Assembly: GCF_002218195.1 (NCBI RefSeq)
Contig: NZ_CP022336.1
Coordinates: forward strand, 3,405,001 to 3,469,000
Direction: 5' to 3'
Source: Sphingorhabdus sp. SMR4y
GTDB lineage: Bacteria; Pseudomonadota; Alphaproteobacteria; Sphingomonadales; Sphingomonadaceae
Length of the DNA: 64,000 nucleotides
In this document: piece after piece, positions 16,253-26,028 of the stretch
Layout: each line of letters opens with the position of its first letter
Position numbering within the stretch: position 1 is the stretch's first letter
Made by a program: the position numbers and the translations under genes
The notes under the pieces: model-generated
Seen by the model: only the letters and a program-made list of their open reading frames with translations
What the model was told of the DNA's origin: nothing
The model's database searches: none

Positions 16253-17494
16253 ATGTCAAAAATTTCCCGCTCCGATAAACTGGCGATTCTCGCGGATGCC
16301 GCCAAATATGATGCGTCCTGCGCCTCGAGCGGCTCGGTCAATCGCAATTCGGCGAAATCGGGCGGCATCGGCTCGACTGGCGGCATGGGCATCTGCCACA
16401 GCTATGCCCCGGATGGGCGCTGTATTTCGCTGCTGAAAATCCTGATGACCAACTATTGCATGTTCGACTGTCTCTATTGCATCAACCGCTCGTCGAGCAA
16501 CGTGCGCCGCGCCGCGTTCACGGTGCAGGAAATTGTCGACCTGACGCTGGACTTCTACAAGCGCAATTATATCGAGGGGCTGTTCCTTTCTTCCGGCATC
16601 ATCCGCAGCCCGGACTATACGATGGAGCAGCTGGTCGAGGTTGCCCGCCGCCTGCGGGTGGTGCACAGATTTGGCGGCTATATCCATTTGAAGACCATTC
16701 CCGAGGCTGACCCGGATCTGCTCAAACAGGCGGGCCAATATGCCGACCGTCTCTCGATCAATATCGAATTGCCCGACGATGAATCGATCGCGCGGCTGGC
16801 GCCGGAAAAGGACGGCAAGCTGATCCGCCGGTCGATGAATAATCTCGGCAAAAAGGTGCGCGAGGCAAAGGCGGAGCGGAAGAGTTCGCGCAAGGCGCCG
16901 CTGTTCGCGCCGGGCGGCCACAGCACCCAGATGATCATCGGCGCCGACGCCTCCGACGACGCCAAGATCCTGACCACCAGCAATGGCCTCTATGGCAGCT
17001 ACGGCCTGAAGCGGGTCTATTATTCCGCCTTCAGCCCGATTCCCGACTCCAGCAGCAACCTCCCGGCGCAGGCGCCGCCCCTGTTGCGCGAGCACCGTCT
17101 CTATCAGGCCGACTGGCTGCTGCGTTTCTATGGCTTTTCCGTCGACGAAATCATGCAGGGCGGCAGCGCCGGCCAGCTCGACCTTACCATCGATCCGAAA
17201 CTCGCATGGGCGCTGCAGAACCGCGCGCGCTTTCCGGTCAATATCAATCTGGCCGACCGGGAAATCCTGCTGCGCATCCCCGGTCTCGGTGGCAAGGGGG
17301 TCGGCAAGATATTGCAGGCGCGCCGTTTCTCGGCTCTGCGGCTGGCCGACCTCGAACGCATCTGCCAGTCGGTGAAGAAGATATTGCCGTTCATCACCAC
17401 CGCTGACTGGCACCCTGGCAAGCAGCTGGATTCCCTCAATCTTTACGACCGGCTGAAACCGCCGCCCGAACAGCTCAGCCTGTTTGAAGCCTGA
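16253..17494 (+). CDS. Putative DNA modification/repair radical SAM protein
   Basis: 413 residues. C69-x3-C73-x2-C76 (within NYCMFDCLYC) is the [4Fe-4S] site of radical SAM enzymes. The preceding GGMGICHSYAPDGRCISLLKIL and later MIIGADASDDAKIL are typical of the DNA-repair-associated subfamily. A C-terminal helix-hairpin-helix (INLADREILLRIPGLGGKGVGKIL) suggests DNA binding. The reaction is not known. It is always found paired with the gene that follows here, a DUF4130-UdgX protein, five bases downstream. A LexA box upstream suggests SOS induction. Ribosome-binding site AGGACGGG is seen upstream of the ATG. Confidence 0.88.
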   Translation: MSKISRSDKLAILADAAKYDASCASSGSVNRNSAKSGGIGSTGGMGICHSYAPDGRCISLLKILMTNYCMFDCLYCINRSSSNVRRAAFTVQEIVDLTLDFYKRNYIEGLFLSSGIIRSPDYTMEQLVEVARRLRVVHRFGGYIHLKTIPEADPDLLKQAGQYADRLSINIELPDDESIARLAPEKDGKLIRRSMNNLGKKVREAKAERKSSRKAPLFAPGGHSTQMIIGADASDDAKILTTSNGLYGSYGLKRVYYSAFSPIPDSSSNLPAQAPPLLREHRLYQADWLLRFYGFSVDEIMQGGSAGQLDLTIDPKLAWALQNRARFPVNINLADREILLRIPGLGGKGVGKILQARRFSALRLADLERICQSVKKILPFITTADWHPGKQLDSLNLYDRLKPPPEQLSLFEA

Positions 17495-17499
17495 CGGCC

Positions 17500-18963
17500 A
17501 TGAACATGGTGACAGGCGATATCCAGGGCGCGTACAGGATCACGCTCGCCAGCGAAGTCGACCGGGACGGCTGGCGCGACCATGCGCGGCGGCTGTTGCA
17601 GGCAGGTATCGCACCGGAGCAGGTGACATGGACCGTCGAGGGCCGGCGGGACGCGGGCGAACTGGATCTGTCACCATCCGCGATCTTGCCAGCGCAAAAC
17701 AGTGATCAACCTTCGCGTCCTGTCCGCATATCAAAAACGTTGCTCTCGCTGATCAATACCGCGCTGTTGCACAGCAACGCGGACCGGTTCAATCTCGCCT
17801 ATCGTATCCTCTGGCGGGCGCAATCTCTTCCCGGTCTGCACCGGAACCCTGCGGACCCGGATATGCTCAAGCTGAACCGTTACGCCAAGGCGATCCGCCG
17901 CGATATCCACAAGATGCACGCTTTCGTCCGCTTCCGCAAAATCGGCGACAGCGCAGGCCGCGAGCAATTTGTCGCCTGGTTCGAACCGGACCATCATATC
18001 ACCGAAGCGGTCGCGCCCTTCTTCCGCAACCGTTTCACCGGCATGGACTGGCTGATCGTGACCCCCGGCGCCAGTATCGCATGGGACGGGCACAAGCTCT
18101 CGGTCGGCCCCGGCGGCTGCAAGGACGACGTCCCGCAGGAAGATGTGATCGAGGCAGAATGGCGGACCTATTATGCCAATATCTTCAATCCGGCCCGGGT
18201 CAAGATCGGCGCGATGAAGTCGGAAATGCCGATGAAATACTGGAAAAACCTGCCCGAGGCAGAGCTGATCCCCTCGCTGCTGGAACAGGCCGGAACGCGG
18301 GTCGATGCGATGACGGCGCACACGCCGGAGGACGTGCTATTCGATGACAAGATGGACAAACCGGCTGCCAATCTGCCGGCCTCGCTGGATCAGCTCTACG
18401 CGCTGCTCGAACAGCGGGCCGATGCGCCGATGGAAAAATTCTCCGACCGGCTGGTACGCGGCAGCGGCCCCGACCGTGCCGATCTCATGATCATTGGCGA
18501 ACAGCCCGGCGATCAGGAGGACAGGGAGGGCAAGCCCTTTGTCGGGCCGGCCGGCCAGTTGCTCGACCGTGCCCTCGCAGAAGCCGGGATCGACCGGCAG
18601 CAGACATTCCTGACCAACGCGGTAAAACGCTTCAAATATACGCAGCGTGGCAAGCGGCGGCTCCACGAAACGCCGAATGTCGGCGAGATCAACTATTATC
18701 GCTGGTGGGTCGAGCAGGAGATACGGCTGGTCGATCCCGGACTGGTCGTCGCACTAGGCGCAACCGCCGCTCGCAGCCTGACCGGCAGGCCGGTCAAAAT
18801 TGCCCGCCGTCGCGGCGAGATTTTGGCGGATGCAGAGGGGCGGTCCATCCTGATCACCGTGCACCCATCCTATCTGCTGCGCATCCCTGATGAACAGGGC
18901 CGTCAGGTCGAATATGCCAAATTCATGCGCGATCTGCAGGTGGCGAGAGATTTTGTAAACTGA
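17500..18963 (+). CDS. DUF4130 - UdgX fusion, uracil-DNA binding protein
   Basis: 487 residues, two domains. The N-terminal DUF4130 part (about 1-250, includes LLHSNADRFNLAYRIL and KMHAFVRFRKI) is the partner of the radical SAM protein. The C-terminal part is UdgX: GEQPGDQEDREGKPFVGPAG for uracil recognition, KRRLHETP (about 385) with the His that in studied UdgX proteins links covalently to the abasic site, and TVHPSYLLR. It should trap uracil in DNA. Start is ATG 17500; no strong ribosome-binding site is seen, and translation may be coupled to the gene five bases before. It is followed by the convergent mscS-type gene. Confidence 0.88.
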   Translation: MNMVTGDIQGAYRITLASEVDRDGWRDHARRLLQAGIAPEQVTWTVEGRRDAGELDLSPSAILPAQNSDQPSRPVRISKTLLSLINTALLHSNADRFNLAYRILWRAQSLPGLHRNPADPDMLKLNRYAKAIRRDIHKMHAFVRFRKIGDSAGREQFVAWFEPDHHITEAVAPFFRNRFTGMDWLIVTPGASIAWDGHKLSVGPGGCKDDVPQEDVIEAEWRTYYANIFNPARVKIGAMKSEMPMKYWKNLPEAELIPSLLEQAGTRVDAMTAHTPEDVLFDDKMDKPAANLPASLDQLYALLEQRADAPMEKFSDRLVRGSGPDRADLMIIGEQPGDQEDREGKPFVGPAGQLLDRALAEAGIDRQQTFLTNAVKRFKYTQRGKRRLHETPNVGEINYYRWWVEQEIRLVDPGLVVALGATAARSLTGRPVKIARRRGEILADAEGRSILITVHPSYLLRIPDEQGRQVEYAKFMRDLQVARDFVN

Positions 18964-18993
18964 ACCAGGCGGGGCCTGTCGCGATATCCGCGG

Positions 18994-20232
18994 TTACGCC
19001 GCCAGCCCGCGCTGCAGATCGAGGCCGCTCGGCTCCTGAAACGGACGCAGTCCGAATTCCGGCAGGATCGCCAGCAGATGATCGAAAATGTCCGACTGGA
19101 TATCTTCATAGGCTTTCCAGTCGGTCGTGTTGGTGAAACAGTAAATCTCTATCGGCAGTCCTTTTGGCGACGGATCGAGCTGCCGCACGAGCAGCGTCAT
19201 GCCATCCGCGATATGGCTGTTGGCGCGCAGATATTCGACGACATAGGCGCGGAAGGTACCGATATTGGTGACCCGGCGGGCGTTGACCTCGTCGCGCCCG
19301 GCTTGCTCGATCGGGGCATTCCATTCGCCCAGTTCGGCCTGCTTGTGGCCAAGATATTCGTCGAGCAGCTGAAAGCGGCGAAACCCGTCCTTCTCCTCGC
19401 GCGTCAGAAAGCGGATGCCATTCTGGTCGATGAAGATCGAGCGCTTGATCCGCCGCCCGCCCGCATCGGACATGCCGCGCCAGTTCTTGAAGCTCTCCGA
19501 GATCAGGCGATGGGTGGGGATGGTGGTGATCGTCTTGTCCCAGTTCTGCACCTTGACCGTGTGCAGCGCGATATCGATGACATCGCCGTCGGCATTGAGC
19601 GCCGGCATCTCGATCCAGTCGCCGACGCGCAGCATATCGTTGGATGTGAGCTGCACGGATGCAACCAGCGACAGCAGCGTATCCTTGAACACCAGCAAGA
19701 TCACCGCCGCCATCGCGCCGAGGCCCGACAGCAGCAGCAGCGGCGACTGGTCCATCAGCGCCGCGATGATCAGGATCGCTGCGCCGACATAGAGGATGAT
19801 CTTGAGCAGCTGGATATAGCCCTTGATCGGCCGGGTCGCGGAACTGGGGCGATGTTCATATATATCGTTGGCAAGGGTAAGCGCCTTGCTCAGCGCCATT
19901 GCTACGAACAGGATGATCGAGGCGGACACCACGTTACTGACCAGGGTGATAACCGGCGTCGGCAGATGGGGAACCGCACCGATACCATTGGAGATGATCA
20001 GCGCCGGTACGATATTGGCCAGCCGGGAAGCCACTGGCAGCGGTGTCAGATCTTCGTAAGGCATCCAGCGCGTGACGACGCGCAGCACTATATGCTTGAT
20101 GATGAAATTCGCCAGCCACGCAATCGCGAGCAATATCCCGACGCCGACCAGCGCTTCTCCCCACGGCGCGAGGTCCGGAAGAAAGGGGATGCTGTTGATG
20201 ACGGAAAGGCTTTCGCTCTGGAACTGCTGCAT
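18994..20232 (-). CDS. Mechanosensitive channel, MscS superfamily (YbdG-like)
   Basis: 412 residues. About four to five membrane helices (first near 20-42; ITLVSNVVSASIILFVAMALSKAL; LLKIILYVGAAILIIAALMD) precede the pore-lining helix LLSGLGAMAAVILLVFKDTLLSLVASVQL. The beta domain follows with LRVGDWIEMPALNADGDVIDIALHTVKVQNWD. A long C-terminal domain and overall length fit the YbdG miniconductance branch rather than MscS itself. It would release solutes during osmotic down-shock. The start M (MQQFQSES) at 20232 is chosen since the extra 30 upstream residues are Arg/Pro-rich and not membrane-like. The ribosome-binding site is weak. Confidence 0.85.
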   Translation of the reverse strand: MQQFQSESLSVINSIPFLPDLAPWGEALVGVGILLAIAWLANFIIKHIVLRVVTRWMPYEDLTPLPVASRLANIVPALIISNGIGAVPHLPTPVITLVSNVVSASIILFVAMALSKALTLANDIYEHRPSSATRPIKGYIQLLKIILYVGAAILIIAALMDQSPLLLLSGLGAMAAVILLVFKDTLLSLVASVQLTSNDMLRVGDWIEMPALNADGDVIDIALHTVKVQNWDKTITTIPTHRLISESFKNWRGMSDAGGRRIKRSIFIDQNGIRFLTREEKDGFRRFQLLDEYLGHKQAELGEWNAPIEQAGRDEVNARRVTNIGTFRAYVVEYLRANSHIADGMTLLVRQLDPSPKGLPIEIYCFTNTTDWKAYEDIQSDIFDHLLAILPEFGLRPFQEPSGLDLQRGLAA

Positions 20233-20411
20233 GGTGTCATGCCCGGGGGAAGGCGGGCGCTGTCTCCGTATTTGGGGGTGTAGGCGAGCGCGAATTATGA
20301 CTGTCGGCAGCGACGGTGTCAACGCAGGCGCGCCGAAGCGTTTCGCCTTTCGATATCCCGCCCGAGATGCTATCGCATTTTAGCAAAACCCGGCCGATGG
20401 TCAGGAAATCC

Positions 20412-20549
20412 ATGACTTTCTTCGACACTGAACTGACCTTGCTCGTCCTCGGCGTGATATTGTTCACGACCGTGCTCGCGCGAACCCTCTCCAGCCGCTT
20501 CGGTTTTCCGGCGCTGTTCGGGGCCGGCCGCGGTTCGAGCCCGGTCTAG
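20412..20549 (+). pseudogene. Possible remnant of a CvrA/NhaP2-type cation:proton antiporter (or a 45-residue membrane peptide)
   Basis: 45 codons with strong third-position G/C and AGGA five bases before the ATG. The peptide MTFFDTELTLLVLGVILFT then TVLARTLSSRFGFPAL reads like the first helix and the SSRxGxPxL turn at the start of K+/H+ antiporters, which normally continue for 400-600 residues. Here the match stops and nine unrelated residues (GAGRGSSPV) lead to TAG, which overlaps the stop of the convergent fadL by two bases. It could be a deletion remnant, or a short peptide now expressed on its own. Confidence 0.4.
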
Positions 20550-21832
20550 AAACCAAAGCCCAGCGAAAATCCGATCGCGGTTTCGGCCAGACGGATATCG
20601 GCCTCGCCGCCGCCAAAGGGTGCGGGGATCGATCCTGCACCCTCTATTGTCTGGCGTGGCGCGCGCATCGCGTAGCCGGTGATCTCGAATGTGTCCGACA
20701 GTTTATAGGTCGCGCCTAGGGTGTAGTGATCGCGGACCACGCCGGGCGCCAATATGTTGAGCAATGTTTCCGACTGCGGCACCGGGTTGTCCGAGCGGCC
20801 ATAGCCTGCGCGCAAGGTCAGCTTGTCATTCGCCTGATAGACGGCGCCGACTTTCCACACATCGATATCGTCCCAGCCGAAGCCAGGGCCGTCATCCGCG
20901 CCGAACGGAACGCCCTGCAGCAGCGAGGCAACCGGATTGCCGACCGAATTGACGCCGGAATATTCGATATGCTTGAAATCCACGCCTAGGGTCAGCCGCG
21001 GCGTCGCGTCGACCGAAACGCCGGCACCCCAGGATGCCGGCATGTTGAAACCGCCCTGTTCGGCGAACAGCCCGGCATAGCGGTCGAACTCGGTGGTCCA
21101 GACTTTTGACTGGTAGAAAGCGCCGACGCGGAAATCATCGCCGAACGCACCGAGATAGCCGACTCGGAAGCCTGCGCCAAAGGCCCAGTCTTCACCGCGG
21201 TTGGTGAAATTTGCAGGATCCTGCGAATTGGCGGCAAACGGCTGGATGCCCTCGACCTCAAAGCTCTGCACAACGAAATGCGGCGACAGGCCAAGGCTCT
21301 GCCCCTCGGCAAACTCCACGGCGATGGTCGGCGCGATCGAAATCTGCCGCAGGTTCACGCCTGCCGGTCCGGTCGCACCGAAGCTGGCGAACGGGTTGGT
21401 CTTGTAGGCGGTGTTCATGCCGCCATTGCCGTTGACCGCAAGACCGACCGAAACCGTGTCGGACAAGGGCCGGACATAGGCAAATTCGGGCAGGATGAAG
21501 GGATTGGCATCATTGCCGGAATAGACCCCGTCGAGCCCTGCCTGATTGCCGGTGATTTCGGACCCGCGATCGGGGATGAATATCTCGAAGCCGACATCCA
21601 GCCTATGCTCGATGACGGTCGCCGAAGCCGGATTGCTGGCAATCGAGAAAGCGTCCTGCGGCATGGCGATCGCGACGCCACCCGCACCCTTGGCTTTGGC
21701 GCCGACCCCGTTGAGGAAATAGCCGTCGGTGGCGTGGGCCGCGCCCGGCATGGCAAGCGCTGCGCCGGCGAGCAGGAGGCTGGCCAGCGACCGGATCGGA
21801 CGATTGGCGGTAGGGGCAGGGGAACGGGACAT
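20546..21832 (-). CDS. FadL/TodX-family outer-membrane transport protein
   Basis: 428 residues. A signal peptide (to about 35, AAHA/TD) precedes TDGYFLNGVGAKAKGAGG, the N-terminal plug motif of FadL with its NPA signature (IASNPASATVI). The rest alternates as beta strands and ends with the aromatic GFGF typical of outer-membrane barrels. Family members pass long-chain fatty acids or hydrophobic compounds across the outer membrane; the substrate here is unknown. The minus-strand promoter region is between 21833 and 22080, which also contains a GGGGG/CCCCC inverted repeat. Confidence 0.88.
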   Translation of the reverse strand: MSRSPAPTANRPIRSLASLLLAGAALAMPGAAHATDGYFLNGVGAKAKGAGGVAIAMPQDAFSIASNPASATVIEHRLDVGFEIFIPDRGSEITGNQAGLDGVYSGNDANPFILPEFAYVRPLSDTVSVGLAVNGNGGMNTAYKTNPFASFGATGPAGVNLRQISIAPTIAVEFAEGQSLGLSPHFVVQSFEVEGIQPFAANSQDPANFTNRGEDWAFGAGFRVGYLGAFGDDFRVGAFYQSKVWTTEFDRYAGLFAEQGGFNMPASWGAGVSVDATPRLTLGVDFKHIEYSGVNSVGNPVASLLQGVPFGADDGPGFGWDDIDVWKVGAVYQANDKLTLRAGYGRSDNPVPQSETLLNILAPGVVRDHYTLGATYKLSDTFEITGYAMRAPRQTIEGAGSIPAPFGGGEADIRLAETAIGFSLGFGF

Positions 21833-22080
21833 GACGATACGACTTTCTGTTGGTACACCGGCGAAACGGGAGAGTGTGTTTGCCGGAGCGCGTCCCTAGC
21901 GATCTCCATTGGCGCGCAGCAAGTTAGGAAAGGTTGCCTGCGACGTAGCTGAGCTTGGCGGGTGCGGGGGCTCCCCCCGAGCGGAGAATGTGCAGCAATC
22001 CGATTTTCGCGATCCGCCATTTCGGCACCCCGGCATTGCGCAGCGAGTGATATGCGCATTACTAGCCAGAGCAATTCCCT

Positions 22081-22227
22081 ATGTCTTCGACAGCGCGTCT
22101 GCAAAATCCGAAAAGGCGGCCCGTAAACCTGTCGATCCGCGAAGCCATCGCCGCGTATAACCAGCGGGTGTCGGAGTCCGGCCCGCTGCTGGTCCCCGAC
22201 TGGGCCGACGACAATGGCGCGTTTTAA
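22081..22227 (+). CDS. ccdA: CcdA-type antitoxin with internal deletion (48 residues)
   Basis: Begins MSSTARLQNPKRRPVNLSIR, then EAIAAYNQRVSESGPLLVPD and WADDNGAF. The first part matches the start of alphaproteobacterial CcdA (a basic tail and the NLSI strand). The second part matches its C-terminal toxin-binding tail (EAI.AYN.RV...GP...W). The ribbon-helix-helix helices and the W.EN region that normally join them, about 30-35 residues, are absent while the frame is kept. The stop overlaps ccdB by 14 bases, the usual antitoxin-toxin arrangement. It likely neutralises poorly and does not dimerise on DNA as the full protein would. The call of a deletion comes from recalled family pattern, not an alignment. 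Confidence 0.6.
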   Translation: MSSTARLQNPKRRPVNLSIREAIAAYNQRVSESGPLLVPDWADDNGAF

Positions 22228-22522
22228 TATCTATGCGTTGAACCGCGCGGAAGTGCCTTATGTGCTGGAGGTGCAGGCCAACCTGCTGTCCGAGCTCGCC
22301 AGCGTCGTCGTTGTGCCGCTGGTCCCCTGGGACAGCGCCAGGGCCGAAACCATGCGCAGGCTGAAACCGCAGATCACCATCAAGGGGCAAGACTACTGCC
22401 TGATGACCACCGACATCGGCACCCTGCGCCGCGCGTCGCTGGGCAAGCCGGTGGTGAATGTTGAAGAGCCCTATCGCGCGGTGATTGTCGATGCGCTGGA
22501 TCTTCTGTTGCAGGGGTTTTGA
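22214..22522 (+). CDS. ccdB: CcdB-family toxin
   Basis: 102 residues, full length for CcdB (F-plasmid protein 101). MARFNIYALN, YVLEVQANLLSEL, VVVVPLVPWD, LKPQITIKGQDYCLMTTDI and a C-terminal DALDLLLQGF follow the CcdB fold. CcdB poisons DNA gyrase. In the F protein, the last three residues Trp-Gly-Ile matter for gyrase; here they are Gln-Gly-Phe, so only Gly is kept. Chromosomal relatives often differ at these sites, so activity cannot be read from this. It is translationally overlapped with the shortened ccdA. Confidence 0.75.
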   Translation: MARFNIYALNRAEVPYVLEVQANLLSELASVVVVPLVPWDSARAETMRRLKPQITIKGQDYCLMTTDIGTLRRASLGKPVVNVEEPYRAVIVDALDLLLQGF

Positions 22523-22990
22523 GGGTGGGCAGTTCTAACGGTCCCCAAATTTCTTTCCCAATTACCGCTGTCCTACACCCGGCCCAATCCGCTATTATCA
22601 CACCCGCTCCGCGCCACACGCGGGGCAGGTTCTTTGACAATCTGGATATGATAGCGGCGGTGGCGGCTGGGCGCATGGTTCTGCCGGACCGGTTTTGGCG
22701 GCCATCTGGAAGGTTACACTCGACGGGCGGCCCATTTCCTACAAATGCTGAAATTCTGCGGACCGGGGCAAAGATTACAGAAAATAAAAGCGGATGTTTG
22801 TGTAAAGTTCACGGCGAGACCCAGCAAATGGTCTGGCTCGCACGAAGACACAAAGCCACAAAGCGCAATCCCTTTGCGCTTTGTGGCTTCGTGCGAGTCC
22901 GATAAACCCGCTTCCCGGAGACGGGCGTGGGAAAACCGCTCCTTGGCCCGAACTTTCACGAACTTTGGAGCGCCGGATCGGCAGGAAAGC
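22523..22990. other. Intergenic region after ccdB, no gene seen
   Basis: 468 bases between ccdB and the end of purD. No frame with family-like content was found on either strand. Its only clear structure is the hairpin repeat at 22837-22897. The rest may be eroded sequence flanking the toxin-antitoxin locus. Confidence 0.5.
22837..22897. repeat. Imperfect palindromic repeat (REP/MITE-like hairpin)
   Basis: AAGCCACAAAGCGCAA (22853-22868) pairs perfectly with TTGCGCTTTGTGGCTT (22874-22889) around a 5-base loop. The stem is extended by CTCGCACG (22837-22844) against CGTGCGAG (22890-22897), with eight unpaired bases on the left. The motif CACAAAGCCACAAAG is like dispersed intergenic repeats I recall in sphingomonad genomes. 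No second copy was seen in this window. Confidence 0.55.
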
Positions 22991-24269
<1,279 letters not shown>

Positions 24270-24271
<2 letters not shown>

Positions 24272-25736
24272 GGACGATTCCCTCTCATTAGACGCGAAGC
24301 TCCTAGCCGAGAGCGGGCAGGGTGACAACGCCCCGCCGCTCAGCGTTTCGGAAATTTCCGGCGCGCTCAAGCGGGTAGTCGAGGATCGCTTCGGCTATGT
24401 CCGGATTCGCGGCGAAATCTCGGGCTTCAAGCGCGCGGCATCGGGCCATGTCTATCTCGCGCTGAAGGATGACAAGGCGGTGCTCGACGGGGTGATGTGG
24501 AAGGGCAATGCCGGACGGCTGCCGTTCCGGCCCGAGGATGGCATCGAGGTCGTCGTCTCGGGCAAGCTGACCACCTATCCGGGGCGCTCGAAATATCAGG
24601 TGGTGATCGACAAGATGGAGCTGGCGGGCGAGGGCGCGCTGATGGCCCTGTTCGAGAAGCTCAAGGCCAAGCTGCTCGGTGAAGGGCTGTTCGATCAGGA
24701 CCGCAAGAAAGCGATTCCCTTCCTGCCGAAGACCATCGCCGTGGTCACGTCGCCGACCGGCTCGGTGATCCGCGATATCCTCCACCGCCTCGCCGACCGC
24801 TGCCCCAGCCATGTCATCGTCTGGCCGGTGCTGGTCCAGGGCGAGGGCGCGGCGAAGCAGATATCCCACGCCATTCGTGGCTTTTCCGAGATGGCGCCGG
24901 GCGGCCCGGTCGCCCGGCCCGATCTGGTGATCGTCGCCCGCGGCGGCGGCTCGATCGAGGACCTGTGGAGCTTCAACGAGGAAATCGTGGTCCGGGCGGT
25001 TGCGGATTGCACGATCCCGATTATCTCCGCCGTGGGGCACGAGACCGACACGACACTCTGCGATTTCGCCGCCGACCTGCGCGCGCCGACGCCAACGGCT
25101 GCCGCGGAAATGGCGGTGCCGGTCCGGGCAGAATGGCTGGCCACGCTTGCCGAGGGCAAGGCGCGGATGGCGCGCAGCGTCCAGCGCAGCCTGAACACCG
25201 CGCAGGAGCGGCTGGAGGCGCAACGCCGCCTGATGCCGGCTCTCACCGATCTGCTCCGGCCGCACCAGCAGCGGGTCGACGAGACGTCCGAGCGGATGAA
25301 ATATGGCATGAGCCAGAATATCGCCCACGCCCGCAGCCGCTTTGCCAACAGTGCAGGCGCTTTGCGGCCCTCGATATTGAAGCAGCGCCTGGCCCGTTCG
25401 CAGGAGCAGTTCCGGCGGCTGGATCTGCCGGTATCTTTGGTGCAGCGGCCGCTGTCCGACGCACAGCAGCGCCTCGACGCGCTGTGGCGACTGGCCCAGC
25501 AGGTCTCGCCCGACGGTCCGCTGAAACGCGGCTATGCCCGGGTCTCGGGACCGGACGGCAGCCTGATTGCCAATCAGGCCGCTGCACGCAAGGCCGGGAC
25601 TATCGATCTGCATTTCCAGGATGGAGTCGTTGGCGCGATGGTCACCGACAAGGCACCGGCCAAGCCAAAGCCCGCCTCATCTTCGGCGAGCCGAGTCAAA
25701 AAACCGGCGGATGACAGGCAGCAGGATTTATTCTAG
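24270..25736 (+). CDS. xseA: Exodeoxyribonuclease VII large subunit
   Basis: 488 residues. The N-terminal OB fold ([29 protein letters not shown], then [11 protein letters not shown]), the catalytic core ([64 protein letters not shown]) and a long coiled-coil C-terminal region are complete. It degrades single-stranded DNA with XseB, which is not in the window. The ATG at 24270 is the only good start before the conserved region. The promoter must lie inside purD. DUF2093 follows, a frequent neighbour in Alphaproteobacteria. Confidence 0.95.
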
Positions 25737-25818
25737 GGGAATTTGCGTCAGGATTGGCCCGCTGTGGCGATCTCGATTGTAAATCGCAGGTAAAGGATAG
25801 AGGGAGTATAAGGGTCCT

Positions 25819-26028
25819 ATGTTAATGTCCAATCGCAACAAGGTGGCCAAGCTGCATTATATGCCGAACGGCTTCCGCCCGCTTTCGTCCGGCGATCATG
25901 TCCTGTGCGCGGTGACCGGCGAAGCTATCCCGCTCGATGAACTGCGCTACTGGAGCGTGGAAAAGCAGGAACCTTACGCGACTGCCCAGATTTCGGCGCA
26001 TGCCCATCTGCCGGAAAGTGAAAAGTGA
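25819..26028 (+). CDS. DUF2093 protein
   Basis: 69 residues matching the small DUF2093 family: KVAKLHYMPNGFRPLSSGDHVLCAVTGEAIPLDELRYWSVEKQEPYA covers its conserved core. Function is unknown. The family often lies next to xseA in Alphaproteobacteria, as here. Two starts are possible (25819 and 25825); AGGG five bases upstream favours 25819. The final codons overlap the GTG start of the M23 peptidase gene by four bases. Confidence 0.8.
   Translation: MLMSNRNKVAKLHYMPNGFRPLSSGDHVLCAVTGEAIPLDELRYWSVEKQEPYATAQISAHAHLPESEK

Noticed and set aside
20525-20549. GGTTCGAGCCC, like a tRNA T-arm
   Set aside because: No acceptor, D or anticodon arms can be drawn around it; it is the end of the short antiporter-like frame.
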